Shown piece after piece: positions 31,801-44,119 of a stretch of 64,000 bases of DNA. The notes under the pieces are model-generated. The model was not told the origin of the DNA and did not search any database. It worked only from the letters and a program-made list of their open reading frames with translations. The stretch covers positions 1 through 64,000 of the forward strand of contig MU270075.1 of the NCBI GenBank assembly GCA_021432635.1, written 5' to 3'. Each line of letters begins with the position of its first letter. Within the stretch, counting starts at the first letter, position 1. This stretch comes from Thozetella sp. PMI_491. Lineage: Eukaryota > Ascomycota > Sordariomycetes > Chaetosphaeriales > Chaetosphaeriaceae. The position numbers were made by a program, and so were the translations under genes.

Positions 31801-33119
31801 TTGATCGCAAACGCTTTGATGAGATCGACAAGCGACGGCAATATTATTGACCAGTCTTTGCAGGCAATTTGTGGTCCGAGCTTGCTGAATATATCTTGAC
31901 AAAGCTCCGTTATATAGTTCTCAGCATAAACTGCAGCCATAGTTGTTGCTTCTGAGTACACTGTTCTTGAATCTTCGCTATGGTGATTCGGTGACCTATG
32001 CGGGCTTTCATCTGGAGGCAAGTCACCTCTCCGATAAGCTGCATGTGTGCAAGATGCGTATCCCGAATCGGTAGGAGCAATATTGTCTTCTTTTTTGAAA
32101 GCTCGGAGCCGATTAATATTGGAAAGACATGCTTCAGAGCTTAGTATCTCTGCTTCCGGTCGACTTGTCAGTCTGGCGGTTCGTTGCCTAGGGGTTAGAT
32201 TTGGGTCATCATGTATGCATGGTAAAGTGTAGTTGGGGTCTGGTAGCATGATAATCTCTGGTAGTTCTTCTGCTGAAGTCACAGTCATGGTATCCACACC
32301 GTTGCCCTCCTCCCCTGACTGGTCGTCTTCGAGTTGTTCAATGATATATGCTGGTGTCCCCCATGATGTTACAGGCGCTTCGACAGTGGACCTATATCCC
32401 TGAAGGTTTGCCGACTTACGTAGCGAGTGTGAGGCATCGACGTGGTGGATGGTGTTTGCCGTCCGCCGCATCACCGCTGCGGCCCCGGTGTCATCTCGAG
32501 TGTGCATGTGTTCCCTTGAGCTATTTTTGAGCGACTCGCCGCTATGAGGACTTGGTGGGACTGGGTCCGGAATATACGATACCAGGATATCCCCGGGGCG
32601 ACTTTCTTCGCACGGGATGCAATCCAGCAACTTGTCGTAGCCCCAACTATCTTCTAAGCCTCCTATGAAAACAGGAGCACGCTGAATATCGCTCCACGAC
32701 AGATTATGTGCTACCATTGCAATATAGATGCTATCCAACATACTGTTCGCATCGCAAATGGCACAGAATTGGCGGATGAAGTCAAAATTAAACTGGCTTT
32801 TGACGTGGCGAGGATCAAGCTGGCGGAGCATGGGAAGACCTTGGAGTTGTTCAGCGTCGCATAGCTTTGCCTGGAGCGGCCTCCATTCTCGGCCTCTCAG
32901 GTGGACATAGAATGCTTCGGAAACGGCGATGATAAACGACTCGGCATCGCGGCCCGGGACTGTTACAAATCGTGAGAGTCCTCGAGATAGACACCTTAGA
33001 TATGCAGTTGTTGACCTTTCAAAGGGCATTGCCATATCACCTTGCGGGAGCAGCGTAACGTGAACAGTCCATGGACCTGACTGATGAGGGATACGTATGG
33101 GTGAAATGGAGTCGTCCAT
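28859..33119 (-). CDS. Large fungal protein of unknown function with C2H2-like fingers
   Basis: The four exons are 33119-31735, 31673-31048, 30982-30287 and 30231-28859, joined in phase by introns of 55-65 nt to give about 1359 residues. An in-frame ATG at 33278 would add 53 residues with a hydrophobic stretch; MDDSISPIRI was preferred. Residues of about 1034-1094 carry a metal-binding pattern: CPFWK...C...YLKQHLTRRH, then YYCQLC...H.....C. Upstream are blocks such as STAYQWFITRLRSEIYL and TLTSSGNSAQVTTIRRYMEQTWPS. I recognise this arrangement from uncharacterised Pezizomycotina proteins but know no assigned function. The N-terminal part ends in an IACKDWS / LVDLIKAFAIKIG helix region. The third intron's acceptor (GATAG) was chosen because the nearer CAG breaks the frame. 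Confidence 0.75.
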
Positions 33120-33278
33120 GGTGGCAGAAGCAGCAGTGGATCCAAGGAGGTAAAGGAGGAGGAAGAAGGTTGCCAACGACAGCTCGGGCACGCTGGCTCG
33201 CCGTAGGGTCAAAGTTTGAGAAGATAGTTTAAGGAGGATGATAGCTGTGATAGTGTTCCTAGGACTTGAGACCACCAT

Positions 33279-34454
33279 GGCAAAATTCGGGTGCGGGAGA
33301 GCGTAGCAAGAGCCAATGAAAGGGAGAGGCTAAGCACGGTTCGAGGTTACCACCAGTGTGATTATTAGCTCTTATTGGTTCGGCATTACCCAGTGCACTG
33401 CTGCACTCTTCCAGCCTCGTTTGAGGTATTTACAGTATGTCCCCACGATGGTTTGTGCCTGCTTGCACCTAACCTTTTCGGTCCTAGCGTTGTAATATTG
33501 TGTTGCAATTTAACCGGCATACCGTCAAGCTGGCAGCAAAGAGCCTCCTTCGCCAACTACATTGGAAGCTATTGAGCAGGCATCGTGCTGGGAAGAGTCA
33601 GGAAAGCCGAGATGCTTAATGTCTCCCATCACCCCCGGCTAATTGACCAGCTCTATACGGGACTTCATGTGAAGTTTATGGATCTAGGCAGAATTTTGAT
33701 TGACGAAATAATGCTGTCGAGGTGGGTTTAGTGGCTACCTTACCTAGATGTTGCGTCTGTGCTTTCTTGCGGGCGGCTCCACTTCTCAGGACGGCAGACC
33801 TGGGGATTTGCGGGGCACGGAATAGATTTGGCGGTGGAGCACGAGCAAGCCGAGCCCGAAGCTGCGGGTTACTCCACAATAGATTTGTTTTGTTCATGGG
33901 GCAGCTCGCTCGGCTACATGGTGTATAGTTGGTCACACAGAGGCGAAAGGTACGGGGGAAATTGCCGCCGGCCAAGGCTTAATAGCAGCATGCGCGGCCC
34001 ATTGGCGGGCCCACACAGAAACCCAACGCACAACCTGCTACCAACACATGCATCTGAGGGTAGTAGTTGTTGGTCCCCAGCCGTGACCCTCACCCGGCTT
34101 CACTGCCCTTTTGGTCCTCGTTGCCCTGCCCCTTCAAAGTTTCAGCCACTACTGCAGCTTGCAAGTGCCTACGAGCAACCAACCTCGGCCTCCTAACATG
34201 GCCCCCCACTCGGGGCTTATCGAGATGCTGGCGGGCCAAACAGGGGGCCAACGTGTCAAACGGGCGGCTACCAAGCATACGATATCGTCGAGCGATTCGA
34301 CGGCTTGGGTATAACATTGATATGCCATCCTGCAGGATGGGGCGCACAGGTCTGGCTGCTTCTTCTCGTCAAGGACCTCAGCCAGATCGAGCTATTTCTA
34401 GATTTGGTACTTGCTGGCTCATGTCTTTACGCCCATGTTTTTCCCTCTAGGAAA
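33279..34454. other. Divergent intergenic region
   Basis: Lies upstream of both the large leftward protein and the rightward surface glycoprotein. Short open frames occur on both strands, but none has motifs or convincing starts. Confidence 0.45.
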
Positions 34455-36952
34455 ATGCACTTCACACAGCTTTTGCGCGCCCTAGGCGTATCTTTGGTGC
34501 TCAAATTTGCGGAGTCTACTCCATCCTTTGCCGTGCCACACAGTACCAAGTATCCGGGCGGCTCATCGAAGGAGGAAATCTTCAGCGCGTTTTCTCGGGC
34601 TCTACGGCCGGTGACCCTCCAGAGCAGACAGAATACCTTCAATAGCAACGTGACCACGCTCGACAGTGCTTGGAATAATGCTGTGCTATACCAGCACACT
34701 TTGTAGGCAGACTCTCCCACTCCAAAGGCCCGCCGAGGGTGGGACTGACACATCGCTAGTGCTGGAAAGGACACTGCCGCGGAGGGCGACGATACAGTAC
34801 CTACCACTATCCAGATCACCTGCACGACATGCTATATCAAGGGCTCGGCGCAGGCCATCTTCACCGTGGCCGGAGGAGCCGACAATAGTACGGCGGGGAA
34901 CAGCACGGCCGGAGGGTTTCCCAGCCTTCTCCTTAACTTCGCTAAGGGAGTCGAGGGCGAGATCGTCAATATTACCGAGGAGGCATTCCAGACCGTCGGC
35001 GGGGCCATAGCCAAAGACGCGCTGGCTTTCCTCAACCTCACTAGCTCGTTCGCTGGCAAGATCGCCAACTTGACCGAGACGGCCTTGGACAAGTTCATCG
35101 ACGCAGTCGAAAACGACATCCCTGGCATTAAGCTGCTGGGGCCTATCCTGGACAACCTCGAGGATGCAGCAAAGGAAGTCTTCGGTAATATCACAGCAGG
35201 TTTCCAGAAAGAGGTGCTCGCGCTACAACAGACAACTACAAATCTCAAGGACAAAGTGGCGAACTTGACTGATGCGGCGCTCGTCGAGGTTAAGAACACA
35301 ATTGAGGGCATTGATCTAATCAAGTCGTTCGACGACATCCTCAACGACATTGAAGATGCTGTCGAAAAGGTGTTTGGCGGGCTGAAGAACGAATTTGAGA
35401 GTGGAATTGACGACATTGAAGCTGGCTTTCATTTTAACAGCCTCGCCCTGCCTACTGTGGACCTCGACTTCAACCTACCCTTGCTGCCTGAGGTGCCGGC
35501 CGTGTCATTAGAGTTCCAGCTCGATGGCATCGAGCTGTACATGGAGCTGGACACGATGTTGTCGGCAGGTGCTACCTACACTCTGCCTCTCTTCATCTCT
35601 GAGACGCCGCTTGGCGTCAGTATTGGCGATAGTGTTACCGCTGGCGTGGTGGTGTCGGTCGACTTAATCCTCGATGTACAGGCTCAGATTGACATTAGCA
35701 CCGGCTTTCACCTCAAGCTTGACGATCGCGTCAGCCTCGAATTGGCGATGTTTGGCCAAAATATCACCAATATTCAATTGTGAGTGGCGGCTGTTTTGCT
35801 CCAACGAGAAATATGCCGCAGTGGAGCTGACCAATTCGTAGTCCGGGGGCAAAGTTCGAGTTTTTGCCTGTCTTGGTGGCGGGCACAGGCGCCGTGATTC
35901 GGGGCGTGCTCCGCATCGAGGTCAAGGCCGGCCTGGAACTGAGCACACCGTCGGTCGAGGTCATGGACAAGCAGCTCTCGTTTGGAGCAGGCGTCGTGGT
36001 CAGCACATTTGCGAACCTGGCCGAGTTCGTCACCAACATCACGGGGCCGGCATCCACCAGCACCAATAGCACGGCACAGACATCCGGCAACACCAGCACA
36101 TGTGCGCTAGAGGCAATTCAATACTTTGAGTTCAATGTCGGCGCAGTTGCTGGCGCAACCCTGGCGCTCGGCACGCACACCTGGGGGCCAACACCCAACA
36201 AAACCGTCCCCGTCTTCTACACGACCATCGGCGACGCATGTGTCGACCAGCGGCCGCCGTCGACTACCACCGCTACAGGTGTAGCTCTCACCTCGTCTGC
36301 GACATTGACGGCGTCTGCGACGCTGGCAGCACGAGTCGCATCGTCCGATGAGCCTATACTCACAGCGACCACGATAACCTCGACGGCCATCTTCACGGGG
36401 CAGACGTGCATGTCTTCTGGTCTCATCAACTGCCCTGCTTCCCTGCAATCTACGACGACCTTCTCTACAGTGCTCACCTTCGTGACTGCCGTGGCGGCCG
36501 GGGTGACGCCGACGTTCCCTGCGACGAGCGTTGCTTCGGTGGCTAGCTCCATCCCCTTTGGATCGAAGGTGCTGTCCGCCGTTGCGACAACAGGCAGTTT
36601 GACGTCGTACATCCCGCCGACGACCACACAATCGTCTATTCCTGGGAGCTCATCCGCTCCGTCTGGGATCACGGATGGAGAGACGGCCGGTGGTGTGTCC
36701 AAAAAATTGATACTAGGCGTGAGCCTGGGTGTGGGTCTACCGGTGCTGCTCGGCCTCATCGCCGCAGCCGTTTACTTGTGGCGTAAAGAGCGCGATGCCG
36801 TAAGCTATACGGCCATGTCCAAGGGGGTTGGGCCGCCTCGGCTAGCCAGGTCATATAGCAGCGACTCCAACGTCACGCCGCCGGAGAACGGGACGCTGGT
36901 GTCAAAGGTCCTCTCAGTACTGCAAGCAGAGAAGAGAGGGCGAGCAGGTTGA
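34455..36952 (+). CDS. Type I transmembrane cell-surface glycoprotein
   Basis: The three exons are 34455-34702, 34760-35779 and 35842-36952, with 57 and 62 nt introns (GTAGGC and GTGAGT donors, CTGAC branch points), giving 792 residues. An N-terminal signal peptide (MHFTQLLRALGVSLVLKF) is followed by a CTTC-containing region. Next comes a long alpha-helical, Asn-glycosylatable segment (repeated NLT, NIT, NST) and a beta-rich middle (VDLDFNLPLLPEVPAVSLEF). A Ser/Thr/Pro-rich stalk at roughly 500-690 precedes one membrane helix (LGVSLGVGLPVLLGLIAAAV) and a ~60-residue cytoplasmic tail. The plan resembles fungal wall-stress or adhesion glycoproteins, but no named domain is recognised. A surface-sensor or adhesin role is inferred only from topology. 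Confidence 0.85.
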
Positions 36953-39081
36953 GCGGTGACCGGTGGTCGTATCACGAAGAACTCTTTGCACGAGTAGCAA
37001 TGGGAATTAGACGGGAAAGAATGTTACATGATACCCTATGTTACGAGATACCTCTGACATATAAATCTAGTCGCCTAGGCAGCTTTGAATATGTTCATTT
37101 TGCGGCTGTCTTTTCAGGTGTGACTCAAAGGTGCGGGCGCGATCTATGTGAATGCCAAACCATTATGGAGACGACCAGATGGTGGGTTGAAGAAGTAACA
37201 GACGCATCAGAAGCCTCAAGGCAGGCTGCACGCTGGAGAAGCGAAGGGAGAGGCAATCAGGCCGCGACTCCGCTGGGTTAGGTATTTTGGGTGGGGGGCC
37301 GGGGCGGGCCGAGGAATTAGGCCCAACTCAAACATGACTGCAGTGCTGCACTGCAGGGTTTATGAACACAAGGCGCTGTAGGCCAATCAATCAGCCAAAA
37401 CATTCGGATTGACGAGCCAACGCCAAATTTGCTGCCCGAGCGCCAAGGTGTTGCGAGTCTGCGCCCGCTGAGGTGCCAGCAGACAGAGGGCCAATAAGAA
37501 GACCGCAATTAATGATTTTGGCGCGTTCTCGGACCCGGTAACCGCCCTGCAAGGAATGGAGGCATACCCACTTCCAATCATTTCACGAAGTCGCCCCTTA
37601 TGGCCTGATTTTTGGGGCTACTCTGAGGCTGCCAATCTAAGATTAGGACGGTCTTGACGAGGAATGCGTCAGAACCAGGAAGCCCGCCGCCAAGCCCGCT
37701 TTGGTCAGACATCTTCCTCGACGACCCTTGACGGAGTGCGTCAGGTTGATCTGACTCACGCCATCAACAGTACAAGTGCTGCTGAGTACACCGTTGCTCT
37801 CTCCTGTCGTCCCACCGACAAGTGAAATCCGAGACAAATTCTCACCGAAAAAAAGCAATGTGATTCCTATGGTTGGGTAGAACTAAGGGGAAGAGTATCA
37901 TGCTTGCTCATATTGACGCAGATAACCCCCCCGCATTCGCGCGGGGATGTTGGGAAACCCCGACAGGAAAACCAGCACCGAGGGCTAGTGGGAGTTGGGG
38001 CCGATACCACACGTCTATCCCAAGATAGTAGCGCCCGCGCTTCGGAAACGATACGTCTCCGCGCCTGGTCAAGAATTGCATAACAAAGGCCACTCGCGTA
38101 AAGGTCCATTTAAAGGTAGCCAAACACTGTAATAATGTAGCCCGGGTTAACTACCGGGACAAATAAAGAGCGTATTTTCTTTACTTTTAATTTCAGTAGA
38201 GAGGGAAGCGCATATTTGACGGCTTGCATGTGAGTCCCTTTAGAGATTGGCTCGCCGGAAAGGGCTTTCAAAGCATCGCCATACTATGTTGATATCCAGA
38301 TGTAACGCCTTTAAAGTTTACCGTGGTGAGTATACAGCGCATTTATTAGAGGTCACGTGGAGAGTATGATCATCCCTTGAAGCCGCCAAATGCCACGAAT
38401 GCCGAATGATAGTTGGTGGTGTTCGCTTTTCCGTTCGGGAATCGCGATATAGGTATTTAGCCTCCATTAGCGTTGGAGGCTAGTTAATGACTCTGTAACG
38501 GCGCGGACGATCCCGAGGACGGGTATGTGCCCGTTGATTGGCTGCGCCAGTTATGGGTGTCACACTACCATCCCATTTCAGACTACCCAACCACACCTCG
38601 CTGTGGCATATGATACATCTGACCAGGCCAAAGTGTGGGAGATGCATGTCACGAATGCTCAAGTGACCTAAGGCCTTGCAACCTAACATGATCATGGCCC
38701 ACAAGCACAAGGCAGAAAGATCGTCCGTCGACCAGATTCCGCCCTCTGCGCAGAACTTCTCAGCTCTCGCTTGCCCATACTTTGCTCTATATGCCCTTTG
38801 AGAGCCTTATCTGTCTCAGATGCACACCCATAGTTTTGCGAATTGCTACGGTACCAACCATCATCGCGAACGGGATTACGCATCGATGCTAAAAATGGTC
38901 TGCTGCTTGTTGTTCTTTCCGCAGTGGCTCTGCCAAGCTGCTAAGACAAGGCAGCCTTGACCTCGAGTTTTGTACTTCGTTGTCGGTCGATACCCGAAAA
39001 AAATATCCCCCAAGGCATATATTCAGTGAGGTTGAATATTTCTGAGCAGCATGGGACTCGGTACTGTGATCCACGACTTGA
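36953..39081. other. Intergenic, 2.1 kb without a recognised gene
   Basis: Contains an imperfect palindrome CTGCAGTG-CTG-CACTGCAG (37338-37356), CCAAT boxes near 37384, and CCCGGGTTAACTACCGGG near 38141-38158. Short frames on both strands lack motifs. It may be degraded sequence. Confidence 0.4.
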
Positions 39082-39750
39082 AGATCTCTATCCCAACTAA
39101 CTCGAGCAGCAATCCTGCGACTCCGCCGAATCGGCAACTCGCTGCTAGGGGTGTTGCACCTCCGTGCAGAGCAAAGCCTGGACGATCAAGCAGCCGAAAC
39201 AATCCAAGATCTCAAACGAGAAATAGTCTCACTCAGGGAGGGCGTTGAAATCTTGGAACAGGCCAATCTATCCCTCAGCCAGCGCGTGATCCAGATTTCC
39301 GGCCGGGCCGAAAGAGCCGAACACGAGAACCAGTGCATGCACGAGCAACTGTCGCGAATGGAGTCCGAGAACGAACGGATGCGCTCCAAGGCTGATGAGA
39401 TCGAGCGCATTGTAGACGATACTCGAGCTACCTTTGAGCAGCTTGAGCAGTACAAGTAGGCATTCACACGCCCACGACTTGAACTTGGCCGAGGACATGG
39501 CTAGTGATTTACTGACTTCCGGCACCACAGTAGCAGGCTTGAGCTTTCGCTTGGGGAAGAAGTCGCTGGGCTCCGGGCCGCGCTAGTGGCGAGCGAGCGG
39601 GAGAAGCACATGCTCAGGACGCTACTCAGATCTTTGATGTCGCCGCGGGGACGATCGAGGGCTATGAGAAGCTTGCCGTCGCGTGACTTCCGGGGCCCTG
39701 GGAGGTGGAATCAAGAAGGAGGCGGCGATACTGACGACAGTGACGACTAG
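39082..39750 (+). CDS. Coiled-coil protein, 5' end uncertain
   Basis: The open frame 39082-39455 is spliced over a 75 nt intron (39456-39530; GTAGGC donor, CTGAC branch point, CAG acceptor) to 39531-39750. The product is a heptad-rich chain (AAETIQDLKREIVSLREGVE, HEQLSRMESENERMRSK, LSLGEEVAGLRAALVASE) ending in an acidic tail (GGGDTDDSDD). No ATG opens the frame: a TGA stands at 39079 and an upstream exon was not found. The ATG at 39051 is in another frame. Function is unknown. Confidence 0.45.
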
Positions 39751-40227
39751 TCCTGCGACTTAGTATGGTGTTAACATCTTCATTTCTGCCCTAACAGTCC
39801 CTCCCACGATACACAGACCCAAGCCACGCCAATGGTGGAGTGCCAAGGATTCGAGTCATCGAAGCGGATCGTAAATCTGGCGTGCGGTAATACGGTGAAA
39901 CGGCTGCTACCTTTGTATACATTGTTCTGGAGGAACCCAGCCACCATGAGATTCCATTGGAGAGTTGGGCTAATTTGCTTAAGCGGGAAAGGATGCATAC
40001 CTAATACCATCGTATATCTCACCATATTCTTCGGACATAAATACTTGCAGGATCTAATCCAGGAAAGATAACTAAGAGGCAAGCTGGAGTAGTACTAGCC
40101 GACGGCAGCTATATCAGATAACTAGCCGTAATGACTATCACAAGCGCTTTAAGCCAGATCGCCTAGATTCCTAGACTTTATCACAAATTCATTGTGTCAA
40201 TCTTATTGAGCCGGCTGTGAGGCTAGA
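39751..40227. other. Intergenic
   Basis: No recognisable gene. If the gamma-glutamyltranspeptidase remnant once had its N-terminal half here, I cannot detect it. Confidence 0.35.
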
Positions 40228-41127
40228 TTGAGACCGCTCGATACTCGTGATCAAGGCCCGGCTAGTTATGTTTTGTCGCAGCGGACAGTGCTTGGCGATC
40301 CTGCATTTGTGTCAAAGATGGATGCGTATCACGACCATATGGTCGACGATGCAACTGCGATTGAGATTCGAAGCAAGAGCTCTGATGACCACACGCTGCC
40401 AGTCGATGAATATAATCCAGACCGACTGGAAGTGCTATCAACGTACGAACACTCATTTTCTTTTCTTCGTAACAATCCTAACATTGTTATAGCCCAGGTG
40501 CGTCACACCTAGTCGTGTCAGATAATCAAGGCATGGTGGTTTCGATGACCATCATAGTCAACACCGAGTTCGCGCCGCAAGTCTTAGTTCCGAAAACTGG
40601 TGTGATTCTTAATAACGAAATGAATGACTTTTCCATACCGGGAACTACGAATGCCTTTGGCTTCAAGCCCTCTCCAAACAACTTCATTCGTTCTGGAATA
40701 AGGCCACTGTCCTCTAAGAGTCCTGACATTGTCTAACACGCTTACTCGAAGGAGCTTTGTCTTGTGCTCGGTGGCCAAGAAGGGTCGCGAATCATCTCCG
40801 CAATGACCCAAGTCCTCTGGTATATACTGGATAGAGGAATGAATTGCTCCTCGGGTTTGAACACCCCACGACTTCACGACCCACTTCAGCCAAATCAGGT
40901 TCGTCATATTCTTCTGCAATAGCAGCTGCTAGCTAACCATCCCGCAGGTAATGTTCTCATGGACCTACGACAACTCTACTGTGGAAGTTGTGGCGTAAAG
41001 AGGGCATAATTTCACCTGGGCACGGTGAATTGCGGCGACTGTGGATGCGATAACAAGAGCCTGAGATGGGATCTACGAGGCAGCTGGCGATCCGATTCAA
41101 GTAGGATCTGGTGGATTCGTATATTGA
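40228..41127 (+). pseudogene. Gamma-glutamyltranspeptidase remnant (C-terminal part)
   Basis: The frame matches the C-terminal half of gamma-glutamyltranspeptidases: VLGDPAFV, LPVDEYNPDRLEVLST, then after a 50 nt intron (40443-40492, CTAAC branch point) PGASHLVVSDNQGMVVSMT, VPKTGVILNNEMNDFSIPG and LSSKSPDIV. The Thr nucleophile of the G-T-S/T-H motif is Ala here (GASH). Further on, GSRIISAM, PRLHDPLQPNQ and, after another intron, YDNSTVEVV, GHNFTWAR and GSGGFVY complete the family's C-terminus. Four in-frame stops interrupt it (TAA at 40734, then one TAA and two TGA in the last exon). All four fit CAA/CGA codons changed by C-to-T. The N-terminal two thirds are missing. Confidence 0.8.
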
Positions 41128-42840
41128 CTCCCAGAATAATACCACCATATTCTCGACTCCCCCATCCTGGTAATACCAGTAGATAATGTGATTCAACCTC
41201 GGGCCCCTCTATAAATCGCCTGAATTATGAGATATAGCATTGCGGTTAGTTACCCAGAACCATCGGCTGCGATGCATGCTTTGCCAGCGTCCACCGGCAC
41301 CCGCACAACTGAGTCCCATTGGATCGAGCTCATGCCATTGCCGGAAGTGTCAAGTTGATTTGGATCCCATGCAGTCTCCCCGACAAGGTCCTTCCACAGT
41401 TGGGCCTTCACCATCTGATGAATTTCAGTCGGAGAATCCATAGCGAGACACGAAGTATACTGCTGACGGTCCATACAAATGCTCCCGAATTAGAACCTAT
41501 GATATCCTATGGCAGTGTAGAGAGCATACTTACAAATTTTGCGAGTAATATGGGTCAAGTAAGTCGCTATGTTAGCATTGGGAGAGTGGCAGTGCCGAAT
41601 TGGCGATAATAGAGCAGGCTTAAATACTCCACCTGGAAAAGGAGGTGGTAATGGGCAGCAGCCGCACAGTTACAACATGGAATTGAGACTCTGCTGCTTC
41701 GCGATGGATTCCAGAGATATAGCACCTCGCGGATCATTGGTCATAGATTCGGCCCTTCTCCCCTCCTAGGAGCCCATATCAGTGATGTGATTGAAAGGTA
41801 GGTGCCGATAAGGCTACAGATGCTTCCCAGCACCTATGCAAGGTGTTTGGACCCCCGCACGAAGTCTTTCGAAGCGGACGACTAAGAGAAGCTCATACCC
41901 ACACCTAAATGAGGTCTCCAGCAATCAAAGACAAAAGGAGCTGCATCACGTGTGCAGAACCGCACTTTGATACTGTCACGAGCTACTCAGAGCTAGAGAG
42001 GAGTATCGCTAGTGCAAAACGTGACGATATTCGCCACCAATTAAGAGATATATCGGAAGCAAAGCAACGAATGAGCTGGATGGCGCTCATGAAACATATT
42101 GTACATTGGAAAGTCCAGTCCTGGAAATGGGGCGTGGGCACATTCGTGGCGGGGTGCAACACAGCCATTGGCCCCTCCCTTCTGAACATGCACTTTTGGC
42201 TAGAACACCGCTGGATGTGAATTAGGTACACCGAAGTATTGGCTTGTACTTCGTCCACCCAGAATATGCCATCATGCTCCGGCTTTGCCTTCTTTTGACG
42301 CAACGAGCAACATATATCTAGTTGCACCAGGATACATCGCAGCCGGCTGTCTCGGGGTGCAGCAAGAAGCAGTGCCCGCAATAAAGAATTCCACGAATGC
42401 CTATATGTTCCTATCCAAGTTTTTCCACGGCTGTACCAAGAGAGGTGGGAGTTATCTTGAATATGAGGTAAAATGAGGAGCGGTCAACAGGGAGTGGTGA
42501 GATTGTCGTAGTGGGACACTTGATCATCGACCCTGTCAGTGTAGCCCCAATCAACACGAGTTGCTCCGCACAACATGCTGAATAGCACGATAAAGATGCG
42601 CTTGTCCAGGCGTCGGTACTGCCGGGTACATGAAAGTACTGCATCTGTTGCAGGTGTGTTGCCCTCTTGCAGATCACTTCCGAAACTGGGGTTGCCCAAC
42701 TTTGGCCCCTGTTAAGGTGATAAGCACGCTTGCGAAAGGATACAGCAAGCCCACTGACGATTACACTGCGCCGGGAGCCGTGTGGTGCAATTTTGCATAA
42801 TTAACAGCTAGTTTTATGCTGCGGCTCGGCTCCATGGGCT
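41128..42840. other. Degenerate region without a recognised gene
   Basis: Short frames are scattered over both strands (for example 41909-42220 + and 41983-42381 -), with no family motif in any. The position between two decayed genes suggests further pseudogene sequence that is too eroded to name. Confidence 0.4.
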
Positions 42841-42850
42841 TGGTATATAT
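42841..42850 (+). promoter_or_regulatory. TATA-like box of the CmcJ-like gene
   Basis: TATATAT at about 42843-42849 lies roughly 80 bp before the ATG at 42927. Confidence 0.35.
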
Positions 42851-42926
42851 CGAGGCGGGACGGATATCTTAGATGAATATATTTTGCGGCTCGTAACAAG
42901 TACCGAGCACACTACAGATCAATCAT

Positions 42927-44119
42927 ATGGCCACCCAGCACCATCCACTGGGCTCCATCGTCCCGGAGCTCCCCACCACTGTCGCATCATTGGCGTATAT
43001 TAAGGATCTTGAGCGGTACAAGACAGAAGTCCCCTACCGGTGGAGGGGCCCACTCAGCGCTGAGAAATCTCATCTTCGGTCAAACATTGAACTTGAAAAT
43101 CGGTCCGGAATTGCTGTGAAGGACGTAAGCGACTTGATTGGCTCTCGCTATCTCTCTCTGGACCAAAACGGGTTTGAGATCCTGCAGTATCGCCATGATT
43201 ATAGTGACGAATTGCTAGAGAGACAGGAATATCTTCAACAGTACCTCGGGAGCATCGCTGGAGTGTTGAAACGTAGGCTGGATGCAGATCTCGCCATATG
43301 TTTCCAGTATACAGTATGCAAAGTATCATGTCTATTTTTTTAAAGACGTTTTACTGACGGAGATCGCTCAAATATAGTTCCGACGGGTCACAAAGCCCGA
43401 ATTGGGTGAGATTGGACGAAATTTATACGAGGAAAGAGCGCCGGGCACTTCTAGCAGCCCTGGCCCGCCCGCGTATCAAGTCCACGCCGGTAAGTAACAT
43501 CGATGTTGCATCAACTTCGTCAAGACACCTTACAAGAAGAGTTAGACTATAATAAAGAATTTCCCGCACAAATCATTAAGCAGTTTTTAACCCCCGAGGA
43601 GCTCGCAAAATACCCAGCTAGTCAGTACAGAATCTGGATAGTAAAGCAAGTATTCGTACCCACTTCAGGTAGGAGCCCTATTTCACACTAACTTGACCAA
43701 GCTCCTGGAAACCGCTTTTCGCCCCGGTTCGCAATGCACCACTCGCATTCTGTGACCCTGCTACCCTGTCGTTGGATGACATTATCGAAGTCGATACCCC
43801 CTCGGCTACTGGGATGAGTAAAACAAGCTATATCAAGTACAACGCAGGGCAACAATGGTACTGGTGCAGAGACCAGACCCCCGAGCAAGTCAGCTTCTTC
43901 AAGATTTGGGATTCCGATATGACCGCTTGCGCACCCTGTGAGTAACTATACAGGATTCGGCACTCCTCGAGATGGAGGAGACTAACTCATACAGTTGTTC
44001 CTCATGGAGCTTTGCGATTTTCTATCGATGATTCAATCGAGGTGGTACGGGATAGTATTGAGACACGCATGATCGTAGTGGTACATAAGAGCAAACTCAA
44101 AGGGCCTCTCTCGCACTGA
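42927..44119 (+). pseudogene. CmcJ/NovI-like oxidoreductase, probable frameshift
   Basis: Exons in order are 42927-43313, 43378-43489, 43537-43668, 43702-43937 and 43995-44119. The protein resembles the CmcJ/7-alpha-cephem-methoxylase P8-related family of fungal oxidoreductases. Matching features are the opening VASLAYIKDLERYKTEVPY, the block WKPLFAPVRNAPLAFCDPAT, the middle YIKYNAGQQWYWCRDQTPEQ and the end DDSIEVVRDSIETRMIVV. Introns 1, 2 and 4 join cleanly (phases 0, 1 and 1). Between exons 3 and 4 the donor (GTAGGA, phase 1) and the acceptor before WKPL (needs phase 2) differ by one base, and no alternative site was found. Either a one-base indel has broken the gene or an unusual splice is used. 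Related proteins occur in secondary-metabolite clusters. Confidence 0.6.

Noticed and set aside
39051-39248. ATG at 39051 as start of the coiled-coil gene
   Set aside because: It is in a different frame, and no donor that would bring it into the coiled-coil frame was found.
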